The notes beneath the pieces were generated by a model, which saw only the letters and a list, made by a program, of their open reading frames with translations, did no database searches and was not told the origin of the DNA. A DNA stretch of 47,566 bases from Candidatus Saganbacteria bacterium (lineage in GTDB: Bacteria; Margulisbacteria; WOR-1; O2-12-FULL-45-9), in NCBI GenBank assembly GCA_016219705.1, contig JACRKQ010000010.1:1-47566 (forward strand), read 5' to 3'. Of the stretch, positions 17,466 through 26,172 are shown one piece after another (positions within the stretch are counted from its first letter, which is position 1; each line of letters begins with the position of its first letter). The translations under genes and the position numbers were made by a program.

Positions 17466-18290
17466 CTAAATAAACCAAAAGTCTTGATATAATGCCGGTT
17501 TTTTTTTTATCAATTCTTCGCCATACTTCTTTTTATCCCAATAAAAATTAGCGTAAATATTTTGAATTGGTTTTATAATTTTTGCATTATCAGTGTCAGT
17601 TTTTTTGGTTGCAAAAAAGGCAACTTCAACGCTTTTATCAGACAGTAAAGGGAAAGGCCTGCCAACTTTATCATAACGGTATATTTTGGCCTTTTTGGCA
17701 ATATTAAAACTGCTGCCTTCGATTAAATAACAACTAAAATTTTCAAATCCATTAGCGGAAAAATAATCAAACAGCAGCGTTGGGCTAAAAGAATAAAATC
17801 CGTGGTCAATCGCATTGGCCGCAGGCAAAACTAAAACCAATTCCCCGCCCTTTTTTAACATTTTAACAATATTACTTAAAGCCATGGGAATATCAAAAAC
17901 ATGTTCCAAGGTCCCGATATCAAATATCACATCAAATTTTTCTCGGTATTCTTCGCTTATTTCATTATTAAAATCAATTAAATAATCTGGGGACTCATAA
18001 TCAGAAATATCAGCCACATAGACTCGTTGTGCGCCCAATAAAGTTAAAACGGATTGAACATTAGTATAATCATTGGCCGGCGTCCCAATCCACCCCGGAA
18101 TCTTATTTCTTGTATCAAATCCTTCAGGCAGTGAGGCGATTTTAATGCCCTTGGCCAGGAAAATATTTTTCACATCATTTAAGGCGCCAAAAACAGCCTG
18201 CTGGCCTAAAACCAACACCTCTCCCCGAATATGATGTTGGGAAAATTCCAGCGCCAACAATTCTAAATGACTTTTTAATATACCCACCAA
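17466..18290 (-). CDS. SAM-dependent methyltransferase-like protein
   Basis: 274 residues. The middle of the protein carries a methyltransferase core: VIFDIGTLEHVFDIP as a motif IV-like segment and LKKGGELVLVLPAAN further on. The first motif region (LTLLGAQRVYVADISDYE) is a variant without the usual GxGxG. The N-terminal part (VLVLGQQAVFG) is unassigned. The start is TTG at 18290 or GTG at 18287; AAGGGG a few bases upstream suits either. A divergent promoter pair precedes it. It is 102 bases from rfbF on the same strand and could be its operon leader. The substrate is unknown; a surface-sugar substrate is inferred from position. Confidence 0.8.
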   Translation of the reverse strand: MVGILKSHLELLALEFSQHHIRGEVLVLGQQAVFGALNDVKNIFLAKGIKIASLPEGFDTRNKIPGWIGTPANDYTNVQSVLTLLGAQRVYVADISDYESPDYLIDFNNEISEEYREKFDVIFDIGTLEHVFDIPMALSNIVKMLKKGGELVLVLPAANAIDHGFYSFSPTLLFDYFSANGFENFSCYLIEGSSFNIAKKAKIYRYDKVGRPFPLLSDKSVEVAFFATKKTDTDNAKIIKPIQNIYANFYWDKKKYGEELIKKKPALYQDFWFI

Positions 18291-18333
18291 CTGGCCCCTT
18301 TCATAACCTTAAAACATCCTCTTTAATGATTTA

Positions 18334-18362
18334 ATTATAGCTTATTTTACCAGCCCTGAAAA
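18334..18362 (-). promoter_or_regulatory. Promoter of the 17466-18290 methyltransferase gene
   Basis: On the minus strand, -35 TTTTCA (18362-18357), a 17-base spacer and -10 TATAAT (18339-18334). The start point would be near 18327, leaving a leader of about 37 bases that includes an AAGGGG site. Its -35 overlaps the -35 of the plus-strand promoter by five bases. Confidence 0.55.
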
Positions 18363-18384
18363 CAGCCAAATTATTTGTTATAAT
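18356..18384 (+). promoter_or_regulatory. Promoter of the 18393 GT-C gene, leaderless
   Basis: On the plus strand, -35 CTGAAA (18356-18361, four of six consensus bases), a 17-base spacer and -10 TATAAT (18379-18384). The expected start point is near 18391, one or two bases before the ATG at 18393, so the message would be leaderless. No Shine-Dalgarno sequence is available. Confidence 0.58.
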
Positions 18385-18392
18385 GTAAAGAA

Positions 18393-19871
18393 ATGGACAT
18401 CTTTAAGCCAGCCAAATGGATATTATTGGCATTGTGTCTGATGCTTCTAGCTTCCTATTTAATTAAAATTGATAATCTCCCGTTTATTCGTCTGGATGAC
18501 GGAGAACTCCTGCAATTATCAGCTAATTTTTCTACTCACGGCTATTTAGGCAGTGAGATGATGAATTCAGGGCATCAGGAGAATCTCTATTATCATGTCC
18601 ACCCGCCGCTTTATTACATTGTTAATGGCCTGGTTTTTAAGCTGACCGGTATTGGGATTTTACAATCTCGCCTTGTTTCACTATTGGCCGCATTAACAAT
18701 TATCGTCTTAACGTTTCTTCTATCCGGCAAATTATTAAAACTGCCTCTTTCTCATAACAATTTTTTGCTATTAGCTGTTTTTTTTCTAAGCACCCCTATT
18801 TTCTTTGTCCTCGCTCGCTCCAATCGTCCGGAAATGTTGGCCCTAGCATTTATCCTCATGGCGATCCTGTCTTATAGCCATTATCTGGAGACTAAAAGGA
18901 CAACACCATTAATCATAAGCGGCTTGTGCTGTGGACTGGCTTTTACCACTCAATTTTATGCGATTTTTGTCGTGCTATTTCTTTCTATCTCGCAATTAAT
19001 CGATCGTCTTCGATCTTGGCGGCGTTTATTTCTCTTCTCGGCCGCGGCGGCTTTGCCCACGCTCTGCTACGGCCTCTGGATCACCCGCGACTTTCCAGCT
19101 TTTATTTACCAGCTATTTATCGCCAGATATGCAGCCGCAAGCACAAACATCATTAATATCTTTGCCCGCTACCAACACTTTTTCTTATCGTTTGAAACTA
19201 TCAATACCACGATCTTTTTTCTGTTATCACTATTATCGATCTTTTGGATAAAAATCGGAAAGGGAGAAAAAAGACCTTGGATGATCCCAACACAGCCATT
19301 AATGTTTATTCTCTGTTTTTTAGCGGTTTTTATTTTTATCCCTGTGCTTAATAAATATTATTACGTAATTATATTGCCTTTCATCTATCTCTTCTATATT
19401 TATGCGCTTAACCAAAAGCATAATCATTTTTTTCTGCTGCTTATATCTTTATATTTGATAATTAACCTTGGCGGCTTGGGCATTTATTGGCATAAATATA
19501 AAAATTTTGATTATAATGCCTACGGAAAAAGAGTCCTTGCCTCATTACCTCCTCCAGGAAATTTTAGCCTCCTAGCCAGCCCCTCGCTTTATCCGGCGCT
19601 GCGCGACTATCAATTTTACGCCTTTAACAACGGTTCTATTATTGCACCGGGGCAAACTTATGAAGGATTAAAAGCCCGATTGGATAAATTGAAAGTAAAA
19701 TATGTAATATATCAAGAATATAACGAGAAGCTGTATGCGAAATTAGATTATATAAACCAATTTCTCCAACAAGATTGTCGTCTGGTTGCCATAATACAAG
19801 ACCCATATTACGGTAGTGAGGGCTTGAAAAAAGATAATTATATTAAGATTTATTCAATAATCGCCAGATAA
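18393..19871 (+). CDS. GT-C/ArnT-like membrane glycosyltransferase
   Basis: 492 residues with about ten membrane helices and a soluble C-terminal tail of roughly 110 residues. The first periplasmic loop has FIRLDDGELLQLS, an Asp-Asp/Glu motif, followed by YYHVHPPLYYIVNGLVFKL, which matches the conserved HPPLYY of PMT/ArnT (GT39/GT83) enzymes. These transfer a sugar from a polyprenyl-phosphate donor to a lipid or protein on the periplasmic side. It stands alone on the plus strand among minus-strand surface-polysaccharide genes and has its own leaderless promoter. Donor and acceptor are not evident. Confidence 0.87.
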   Translation: MDIFKPAKWILLALCLMLLASYLIKIDNLPFIRLDDGELLQLSANFSTHGYLGSEMMNSGHQENLYYHVHPPLYYIVNGLVFKLTGIGILQSRLVSLLAALTIIVLTFLLSGKLLKLPLSHNNFLLLAVFFLSTPIFFVLARSNRPEMLALAFILMAILSYSHYLETKRTTPLIISGLCCGLAFTTQFYAIFVVLFLSISQLIDRLRSWRRLFLFSAAAALPTLCYGLWITRDFPAFIYQLFIARYAAASTNIINIFARYQHFFLSFETINTTIFFLLSLLSIFWIKIGKGEKRPWMIPTQPLMFILCFLAVFIFIPVLNKYYYVIILPFIYLFYIYALNQKHNHFFLLLISLYLIINLGGLGIYWHKYKNFDYNAYGKRVLASLPPPGNFSLLASPSLYPALRDYQFYAFNNGSIIAPGQTYEGLKARLDKLKVKYVIYQEYNEKLYAKLDYINQFLQQDCRLVAIIQDPYYGSEGLKKDNYIKIYSIIAR

Positions 19872-19917
19872 ATTAATGGCGCCGGAAAATCAATCGCGCC
19901 GTAATTCTAACTATTGC

Positions 19918-20973
19918 TTAACCAGCGAATATTTCTGTGAAACTTAGCGGCTCACCCTTAACCTGCCGGCGATAAAAACCTCTCATGAACCGCAGCAAAA
20001 AATTCGGCATGATTATTAGAGGGAATAATTTGGCCCAAAATAAAAGATGATTCCAATATGCGCCAAATAAAAAAGGGATAACGATTAATATAAATCTTTT
20101 AGGGTCTGCAAGCTTTAACCTAACCGCCCAGGAAAAGCCATCGTTTCTAATTACCAGATCGTCGATCAAATAAATATATTTCTTATCAAAAAAAACGGCC
20201 GCCGCAATTTTATGAAACATTAAAACATCCTGCCGCAATCTCATTTCCGGTTCGACCGAGCCATCATTGCCCCATCGTCTTTTGACCAAAGGCTCTGGCC
20301 AATACCCCATTGTCCCAGGAGCTCTCCCCCACAGCATTGATTGAAAAGCATAAAGGTGAACATAGCCTGTCCCCACAAATCTTTCCTTGGCCGCGACTTT
20401 AAGCCATTTCTCTCTTCGAAAAACCACATTCGAAAGATAATTGCAGTAAGCAATAAGTTTTTTATTGGTCCGAAAATAATTGTCCGTCACTTTTTTATCT
20501 TGAAAATTATAAATTCTTTCTTCGTTAAACGGCATGATCCGGCGAGGACGCATCGGTTGATCAGGCGTTAGCATAAAATCCTTTTTTTCAAAAAAATAAA
20601 GGTCCGCAAGTTTATCTTGTTTTAATTTTTGTAAAACATATTTTAGCGCGCCTGGCGACAACAGATCGTCATCCCCCAGCAGCCAAACAAATTCCCCGCG
20701 GGCTCGCTCGACAGACAATAAACAATTACCATCAAAGCCGACATTTTTTTCATTTTTAAAATATTCGATTATACGATCATTTTTCTTTTTAATCTGCGCC
20801 GCGATCTTTTCTGTCTGGTCGGTTGAAGCGTTATCGGAAATGACAATTTCCAGCTCATTAGAACTAACATCCTCAATCTGGCTGATAATGCTCGCGATTG
20901 CTTCCTGTAAAAAACTCATCCGATTATAAGTCGGGATACAAAGAGCAAGCAGCGGGTTAGAAGTAGAACTCAT
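19918..20973 (-). CDS. Family 2 glycosyltransferase (WbbL/RfbU-like, cytoplasmic GT-A)
   Basis: 351 residues. The GT-A domain is at the N-terminus: LALCIPTYNRMSFLQEA, IVISDNASTDQT, and the metal site WLLGDDDLLSPGAL, followed by about 200 residues with a weakly hydrophobic C-terminal region (about 280-320). The form is typical of O-antigen glycosyltransferases that extend the lipid-linked repeat unit. The ATG overlaps the stop of the flippase gene by four bases (ATGA), so the two are coupled. Confidence 0.88.
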   Translation of the reverse strand: MSSTSNPLLALCIPTYNRMSFLQEAIASIISQIEDVSSNELEIVISDNASTDQTEKIAAQIKKKNDRIIEYFKNEKNVGFDGNCLLSVERARGEFVWLLGDDDLLSPGALKYVLQKLKQDKLADLYFFEKKDFMLTPDQPMRPRRIMPFNEERIYNFQDKKVTDNYFRTNKKLIAYCNYLSNVVFRREKWLKVAAKERFVGTGYVHLYAFQSMLWGRAPGTMGYWPEPLVKRRWGNDGSVEPEMRLRQDVLMFHKIAAAVFFDKKYIYLIDDLVIRNDGFSWAVRLKLADPKRFILIVIPFLFGAYWNHLLFWAKLFPLIIMPNFLLRFMRGFYRRQVKGEPLSFTEIFAG

Positions 20974-22427
20974 GTTTTTTTGATTAGTTCCTTAATGAAA
21001 CTGAATATAAATTCTTTTTCTACCAAACAGACGACAAGCGCATAGACAAAGACAAACACCAAGGACTCCAGATATGGCGCCACAAAAGGGTTGTTCACCC
21101 AGAAAGCAGCCAACCAGGCCGCCAGCATAGCCGGCACAACCATTAATAATGGCCGCCACAACCCGCTTAAAACAGCCACTTTGACGATTTTTCTGCCGTA
21201 AAAGATCGAATAAGAAGCGGCGGAAATCTCGGCAATAATTGTCGCGACCGCCGCCCCCGCGAAACTATATTGAGGAATCAATACAAAATTTAAAACGATA
21301 TTAACCAGCGCGCCAATCAGCGCTCCTTTTAAAAAAATATTATATTTTCCCGCCGCGATTAAAATTGTAATACCATGAACCGAACCTATGACAATGGAAA
21401 CCATCACCCAAATTAAATACCGCAAGGCGCTGGCCGCTGGCGCATATTCCGCCCCATAGAGCCAAGCCACAAGAGAAGGCGCGAGAATAAAGACAATCAC
21501 AATTAACGGGACAAATATTAAAATCGACAAGCGCAAATATTTATCAATAAATAATTTGGCTGCCGATAAATCGCTGTTCAGCCGGCGCACAGCTGTTGGC
21601 AATACCGCCGCCTGCCAGGCGGCAAAGCTCGCAATCATAATATTGAGAAGTTGATAAGCCGCGTTGTAATAGCCAACTACTTCTTTTGTGTCAAAGAAAC
21701 CAAGCATAATGACATCAAGATTGGTATATATTTGGAGCAGGATCAGCGCCGCCCCCAAAGGCAGAGCGCGTAAGTAGATTTGCGGCCATGTCCGCAGCGC
21801 AATAAATTTTAAATCAATTTTTAAAAACCTCTTAAATAAAACCACTAAGAGGCTAAGAGAAACTAAGACGCCAATAACAAACTGAATAAGCGGGGCGAAT
21901 AATAAATCTTCCGGTTTCCTGACAATTAATATTATTAATCCAAAAGTTGCGGCGGCATAAGCAACTCTGGCCAAGGCCATATATTCCATCTTTTCGATGC
22001 CTTGAAACAGCCAGTCGACGATCAAAGCCCGATAAAAAATCAATAAGAAGACCGACAAAAACAGCCAGCGCAAATTAGAATCCATGCGGCTAAAGATTAT
22101 AATAGCTGCGCTAATAATATAAATAGAACAAGCTACGACCAATCTAATAGCCAGGATATTAATCGCCAGCGGCCCAAACTTGTCTCTGTCCCTGGCAATT
22201 TCTTGGGTGCCAAGCAGAGGAAGTCCGGCGTCCATAAATAAAACCAGATAAACAAAAAAGGCCTGCACAAAAGAATACAGGCCATAGACCGCCGCATGAA
22301 GAACGCGCGCCAGGTAAATAGTGAGCAGGAAGTTTAGCGTCCCGCTAACAATGCTTCCAATAAAAAGCCAGGAGAAGTTTTTAGCGATTCGTTTGGTTGC
22401 GCTCATTTTATTACTTGATTTGATCAC
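20970..22427 (-). CDS. wzx: Wzx-type O-antigen/polysaccharide flippase (MATE/MOP superfamily)
   Basis: 485 residues from a GTG at 22427; an ATG at 22406 (MSATKRIAKNFSWLF) is an equally reasonable start and neither has a good ribosome-binding site. The protein has 12-14 hydrophobic helices along its whole length. Family hallmarks are NFSWLFIGSIVSGTLNFLL at the N-terminus, RVLHAAVYGLYSFVQAF, and ELGTQEIAR-like text (LLGTQEIARDRDK). It would move undecaprenyl-diphosphate-linked repeat units across the inner membrane. No Wzy polymerase was identified with confidence nearby. Length matches the family. Confidence 0.9.
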   Translation of the reverse strand: MIKSSNKMSATKRIAKNFSWLFIGSIVSGTLNFLLTIYLARVLHAAVYGLYSFVQAFFVYLVLFMDAGLPLLGTQEIARDRDKFGPLAINILAIRLVVACSIYIISAAIIIFSRMDSNLRWLFLSVFLLIFYRALIVDWLFQGIEKMEYMALARVAYAAATFGLIILIVRKPEDLLFAPLIQFVIGVLVSLSLLVVLFKRFLKIDLKFIALRTWPQIYLRALPLGAALILLQIYTNLDVIMLGFFDTKEVVGYYNAAYQLLNIMIASFAAWQAAVLPTAVRRLNSDLSAAKLFIDKYLRLSILIFVPLIVIVFILAPSLVAWLYGAEYAPAASALRYLIWVMVSIVIGSVHGITILIAAGKYNIFLKGALIGALVNIVLNFVLIPQYSFAGAAVATIIAEISAASYSIFYGRKIVKVAVLSGLWRPLLMVVPAMLAAWLAAFWVNNPFVAPYLESLVFVFVYALVVCLVEKEFIFSFIKELIKKT

Positions 22428-22511
22428 TTAAATCTCAGGCGCGCCCGAGTGTCGCATCCATATTTAAATCTACGATGACAAAAAAATACTTCAGAGAAGA
22501 AAGGGACAATT

Positions 22512-22919
22512 TTATTTGTGGCAAAGGCCAAGATGAATTTCTTTTATAGGAGAATAATGTTTGATGTTTCTAGTCAATAAATCTGCTTCATGGCAGTAAG
22601 CAGAAGCGGCAATAATGGCATCGATCATACTTGTGCCGAATTTTTTTCCATAACTTCGGCGATATTCAGCAGCTTTACGGATAACCATGGTAGAGATATC
22701 CAGCCTTTCTAGTTTAGATAACAACGAATCGATTTTTTCTTGTTCTTGCCAATTTCTGCAACCTGATAACAATTCGCCTTCAGTTAAAATGGAAAAATAA
22801 CCATGAATTTTGCCTGTTTTGACAGCCTCAAATATTTCTATTGCAAATGATTGCCCATTCAGAAAATCAATAAATATATCTGTATCTATGACATACTTAC
22901 TATCGGTTTTTATGGTCAA
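22512..22919 (-). CDS. vapC: PIN-domain toxin, VapC type
   Basis: 135 residues from a TTG at 22919 that has GGGAG seven bases upstream; an ATG at 22952 is the alternative and would add 11 residues. PIN-domain acidic residues are in place: YVIDTDIFIDFLNG near the start (first Asp), the conserved Glu in ILTEGELLSG, and the C-terminal GTSMIDAIIAASAY and LLTRNIKHY segments (usual D-A-x-IA and T-x-N/D). VapC toxins are metal-dependent RNases that cut tRNA or rRNA. It overlaps the AbrB-type antitoxin gene by 20 bases. The pair sits between the flippase gene and rmlB, where such modules often mark a variable locus. Confidence 0.87.
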   Translation of the reverse strand: MTIKTDSKYVIDTDIFIDFLNGQSFAIEIFEAVKTGKIHGYFSILTEGELLSGCRNWQEQEKIDSLLSKLERLDISTMVIRKAAEYRRSYGKKFGTSMIDAIIAASAYCHEADLLTRNIKHYSPIKEIHLGLCHK

Positions 22920-23160
22920 ATCTATTGCTCCCTTTACGAATCTTATTAACATAATTTACCGCGAAAAGGCTTTCTTTCTTGTTTTTCCACATTCCCTTGC
23001 ATTCTTCAAATGGATCTTTCGACCTTGGTTTTTCTAGAATAATGGTCTTCTCGCCCAATGACTCAATGATTAAACTATCACCCTCCTTAATTTCAATTTC
23101 TTTACGGATGGTTGGAGGAATTAATATAAGATATCCTTTTTTTACTGTTATTTTTGTCAT
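22900..23160 (-). CDS. vapB: AbrB/SpoVT-type antitoxin (VapB-like)
   Basis: 86 residues. The N-terminal 45 residues form a swapped-hairpin AbrB domain (MTKITVKKGYLILIPPTIRKEI, then IKEGDSLIIES); the rest is a charged tail likely to bind and block the toxin. An AAGGAG site lies eight bases before the ATG. The upstream promoter carries an inverted repeat across its -35 box, fitting autoregulation by the antitoxin-toxin complex, as is usual for VapBC. Confidence 0.87.
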   Translation of the reverse strand: MTKITVKKGYLILIPPTIRKEIEIKEGDSLIIESLGEKTIILEKPRSKDPFEECKGMWKNKKESLFAVNYVNKIRKGSNRFDHKNR

Positions 23161-23192
23161 ATTTTACAACTCCTTATTTCAAAACCTTTTAA

Positions 23193-23221
23193 ATTCTACC
23201 ATTCAAACAGCCTTGTTTCAA
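23193..23221 (-). promoter_or_regulatory. Promoter of the vapB-vapC pair
   Basis: On the minus strand, -35 TTGAAA (23221-23216), a 17-base spacer and -10 TAGAAT (23198-23193). The start point near 23186 gives a leader of about 26 bases that contains the AAGGAG site of vapB. Confidence 0.65.
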
Positions 23222-23231
23222 TAAAGCTGTT
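23206..23231. promoter_or_regulatory. Inverted repeat over the vapBC -35 box, candidate operator
   Basis: AACAGC (23206-23211) and GCTGTT (23226-23231) form a 6-base inverted repeat separated by 14 bases, bracketing the -35 hexamer. Antitoxin complexes usually bind such palindromes in their own promoter. There is no T-run, so a terminator is less likely. Confidence 0.4.
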
Positions 23232-23251
23232 ATCGGAAAATCTTCTAATTT

Positions 23252-24262
23252 TTACCTCCCATACCAGGCCGCCTGGAACTTTTTAAACTCCTGTTGTTTA
23301 TCTTTGATCTTTTTCCACCAAGATTGGTTTTTTAAATACCATTGGACAGTTTGTTTCAGCCCGTCTTCAATCTTTATTTTCGGCTCCCAATCCAGTTTCT
23401 TGACTTTGGAACAGTCGATTGAATAGCGCCGGTCATGTCCCGGCCGATCCTTCACATATTCAATCAGACTCTCTGGCTTGCCCAGCTCTTTAAGGATAAT
23501 TTTTGTTATATCAATGTTTTCTCTTTCATTTTCTCCGCCAATATTATAAACGTCACCTAGTTTTCCGCGACGCAAAACAGCGTCAACCGCCGCGCAATTA
23601 TCGGCGACGAATAGCCAATCGCGGACATTTTTCCCGTCGCCATAGACCGGCAGAGGCTTGTTTTCAATCGCGTTGGTAATAAAGAAAGGAATAATCTTTT
23701 CCGGATAGTGATATGGCCCATAATTATTGGATGAACGGGTAATGACAATCGGCAAGCCGTAAGTCGTGAAATAGGCCCGGACTAAAAGATCTCCCCCGGC
23801 TTTGGAAGCCGAATAGGGCGAATTAGGCGCGAGAGTAGATTCTTCAGTAAAGGAACCATTATCGATACTCCCATAAACTTCATCGGTTGAAATATGCAAA
23901 TAACGTTTAAGTCGCTGCTTCTTGACCGCTTCCAGCAAAACCTGCGTTCCCAAAACATCAGTCTGCACAAAAGAAGCCGCTTCCAAAATCGAGCGGTCAA
24001 CATGCGTTTCGGCGGCAAAATTAACGATCGCGTCAACCGGGCCTAAATCGTTGAGCGCTTTCTCAACTGCGCTCGCGTCACAAATGTCTCCCTGAAAAAA
24101 TTGATAGCGATGATCAGACGTTAAATCAAGCAAATTATCAAGATTGCCGGCATAAGTCAATTTATCAAAATTTATAACTGAATCTTCTGGATAATGCGCC
24201 AGTAAGTAGCGGATAAAATTACTGCCGATAAAGCCGGCGCCGCCGGTCACTAAAACTTTCAC
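23252..24262 (-). CDS. rfbB: dTDP-glucose 4,6-dehydratase
   Basis: 336 residues from a GTG at 24262 that overlaps the rmlA stop (GTGA). It makes dTDP-4-keto-6-deoxyglucose. Features: VTGGAGFIGSNFIRYLL (NAD site), FDKLTYAGNLDNL, FAAETHVDRSI, the catalytic STDEVYGS with YSASKAGGD as YxxxK, RSSNNYGPYHYPEKIIP, DWLFVADNC and RPGHDRRYSID. All are hallmark RmlB motifs and the length is normal. RmlC and RmlD, needed for dTDP-rhamnose, are not in this window. Confidence 0.96.
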   Translation of the reverse strand: MKVLVTGGAGFIGSNFIRYLLAHYPEDSVINFDKLTYAGNLDNLLDLTSDHRYQFFQGDICDASAVEKALNDLGPVDAIVNFAAETHVDRSILEAASFVQTDVLGTQVLLEAVKKQRLKRYLHISTDEVYGSIDNGSFTEESTLAPNSPYSASKAGGDLLVRAYFTTYGLPIVITRSSNNYGPYHYPEKIIPFFITNAIENKPLPVYGDGKNVRDWLFVADNCAAVDAVLRRGKLGDVYNIGGENERENIDITKIILKELGKPESLIEYVKDRPGHDRRYSIDCSKVKKLDWEPKIKIEDGLKQTVQWYLKNQSWWKKIKDKQQEFKKFQAAWYGR

Positions 24263-24987
24263 GCGGATTTTCTCCCTTCCGTCAGCACGGCGGCCGTCTC
24301 CAAGGAATCAAAAGTCCCCGCATCGGTCCACCAGCCGCTTAAAAAATCACAAGTCAGTTCGCCGCGTCCTAAATAAGCATTATTAACGTCCGTAATCTCC
24401 AATTCTCCCCGTCCGGAGGGTTTTAACGATTTAATAAGTTCAAAGACCTGACAATCATAAAAATAAATTCCCGTAACGGCGTAATTACTCTTGGGTCGCT
24501 GCGGTTTTTCTTCAATCTTCAGCACTTTACCGTCAATCACTTCCGCTACCCCAAATCTTTTTGGATCAGGGACTTCTTTTAAGAGAATTTTGGCCCCGGT
24601 TTTCTGTTTAGAAAAATTATCGACAGCCGGCTTTAAGGCGTCAGCAAAAATATTATCGCCAAGGATTACGACCATTTGATCCTCGCCGATAAAGTTTTCC
24701 GCCAAACCAAGCGCTTGGGCGATCCCCCCCGCCTCATCCTGAACTTTATAAGTGAATCGGCAGCCAAACTCTTTACCGCTGCCCAACAGCGCCACCACAT
24801 CCCCCATGTGCTCAACCCCGGTCACAATCAATATTTCGGTAATACCCGCCTCGATCAACCTTTCAATGGGATGATAGATCATCGGTTTGCGGCCAACTGG
24901 CAATAAATGCTTATTAGTAACTTTAGTCAAAGGGAATAGACGTGAACCGGTCCCGCCAGCCAAAATAATGCCTTTCATTTTCTTCAT
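24259..24987 (-). CDS. rfbA: Glucose-1-phosphate thymidylyltransferase, short form
   Basis: 242 residues, shorter than the roughly 290-residue enterobacterial RmlA, so it lacks the C-terminal part that contributes to the allosteric site in those enzymes. Motifs: GIILAGGTGSRLFPLT, TNKHLLPVGRKPMIYHPIE, VVILGDNIF (metal site), PKRFGVAEV, and ITDVNNAYL with WTDAGTFDSL. The ATG at 24987 overlaps the rph stop (TAATG); a second ATG at 24978 would start at MKGIILAGG. It would make dTDP-glucose for the next gene, rfbB. Confidence 0.93.
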   Translation of the reverse strand: MKKMKGIILAGGTGSRLFPLTKVTNKHLLPVGRKPMIYHPIERLIEAGITEILIVTGVEHMGDVVALLGSGKEFGCRFTYKVQDEAGGIAQALGLAENFIGEDQMVVILGDNIFADALKPAVDNFSKQKTGAKILLKEVPDPKRFGVAEVIDGKVLKIEEKPQRPKSNYAVTGIYFYDCQVFELIKSLKPSGRGELEITDVNNAYLGRGELTCDFLSGWWTDAGTFDSLETAAVLTEGRKSA

Positions 24988-25703
24988 TAGGCGACAACTT
25001 CCTTTTGCTTGTTAATTAATTTCTGAATCCCTTCGGCCGCCAGTTGCAACATTTTATCCAGATCTTCTCTGGAAAACGATTTATTTTCCGCCGTCCCCTG
25101 CACCTCAACAAATTCTCCCGCATCCGTCATCACTACGTTCATATCGACATCAGCCAGTAAATCTTCATTGTAAGGCAAATCAACGACTGGATTGCCATCG
25201 ACTATGCCGACGCTAACCGCCGCTACATTGCCTCTAATTGGATTTTTTTCGACTAGTCCTTTTTTCATTAAATGCGCAACCGCGTCTTTCAAAGCCACAA
25301 AAGACCCGGTAATTGCCGCCGTCCGCGTCCCGCCGTCAGCCTGGATAACATCACAGTCAATGGTAATTGTCCGCTCGCCAAGTTTTTTTAAATCGACGAC
25401 CGCCCGCAATGAACGGCCGATCAACCGCTGGATCTCCTGGGTGCGCCCTTTGGTTTTCCCGTGCAGGTGCTCACGCATGCTTCTCTCTTTTGTCGCCCTG
25501 GGAAGCATAGCGTATTCGGCTGTCAACCAGCCTTCGCCGCTCCCTTTCTTGTGTCGGGGAATTTCTTCAGAAACAGAGGCGGTACAGATAACTTTGGTCT
25601 CTCCCATCTCAATGAGAACAGATCCTTCAGGATATTTTAGGTAACGGCGGGAAAGCTTAACCGGACGCAGGTCAGCGGGACCGCGGCCATCTTCCCGCTT
25701 CAT
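24987..25703 (-). CDS. rph: Ribonuclease PH
   Basis: 238 residues, the family length. A phosphorolytic 3'-exoribonuclease that trims tRNA 3' ends. It begins [17 protein letters not shown], close to the family's usual RxDGRxxxxLRP. It has [29 protein letters not shown], the phosphate-binding [15 protein letters not shown], and [22 protein letters not shown], with the catalytic acidic residues in [15 protein letters not shown]. It overlaps both neighbours by a few bases within the recG-to-rmlB operon. Confidence 0.97.
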   Translation of the reverse strand: MKREDGRGPADLRPVKLSRRYLKYPEGSVLIEMGETKVICTASVSEEIPRHKKGSGEGWLTAEYAMLPRATKERSMREHLHGKTKGRTQEIQRLIGRSLRAVVDLKKLGERTITIDCDVIQADGGTRTAAITGSFVALKDAVAHLMKKGLVEKNPIRGNVAAVSVGIVDGNPVVDLPYNEDLLADVDMNVVMTDAGEFVEVQGTAENKSFSREDLDKMLQLAAEGIQKLINKQKEVVA

Positions 25704-26152
25704 TTGGTTTCACCGGCAAGCGCTGGTTTTTGCAGCCGCTGGCGGCCGGCTTGGACGGTGCGCAAGATCCTCGTTGAGGTCGCCTCCAGATTAGCCAGCA
25801 CTTCATCAGCGTATTTATCCGCGCCTTCACGGATCTCTTTCGCCATTTGGTAAGCTTGCTGCAGGATTTCAACCGCTTTAGCTTCGTCCTGGGAACGGCC
25901 GACCAGCAGTTCGTCATTCACCGGCAACATAGTCGCCTTTTCCACGGTCCGCGCTTCTTCGCGTCCGCCGGCAGGCTGTTGTTTTCCTAAAGCATCTTTA
26001 GCAAAACCGCCGCCGCCCTGGATGACCAGCCGCATCTTATCGATGATCCCCAAAATTTTATCTTCATTTACAATCACTTTTTTCGTCAAAGGAATCTTAC
26101 TGCCATCCAGAATTAACGCTTCCAAAGTATCCAGCAAACCTAAAAGTTCCAT
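25700..26152 (-). CDS. Small conserved protein of unknown function, ATP synthase subunit B/H-like coiled coil
   Basis: 150 residues from the ATG at 26152 (AGAGG seven bases upstream); a TTG at 26158 would add two residues. The N-terminal 45 residues ([19 protein letters not shown], then [18 protein letters not shown]) look like a short helical domain found beside coaD in several bacterial groups. The rest is polar and helical, resembling the membrane-free coiled coil of V-type ATPase H or F-type b subunits. No catalytic residues are evident. It lies between coaD and rph in an overlapping operon. Function unknown. Confidence 0.75.
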   Translation of the reverse strand: MELLGLLDTLEALILDGSKIPLTKKVIVNEDKILGIIDKMRLVIQGGGGFAKDALGKQQPAGGREEARTVEKATMLPVNDELLVGRSQDEAKAVEILQQAYQMAKEIREGADKYADEVLANLEATSTRILRTVQAGRQRLQKPALAGETK

Positions 26153-26172
26153 TTTCAATCCTCTCCTTTATT

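Noticed and set aside
19880-19915. Hairpin between the convergent GT-C and GT2 genes (ATGGCGC ... GCGCCGT)
   Set aside because: Seven-base stem including a wobble pair, a 13-base loop and no T-run on either strand; too weak to call a terminator.
22475-22500. Short CTTC/GAAG hairpin followed by TATTTTTTT on the minus strand after vapC
   Set aside because: The stem is only four base pairs; it might be a weak terminator but cannot be supported.
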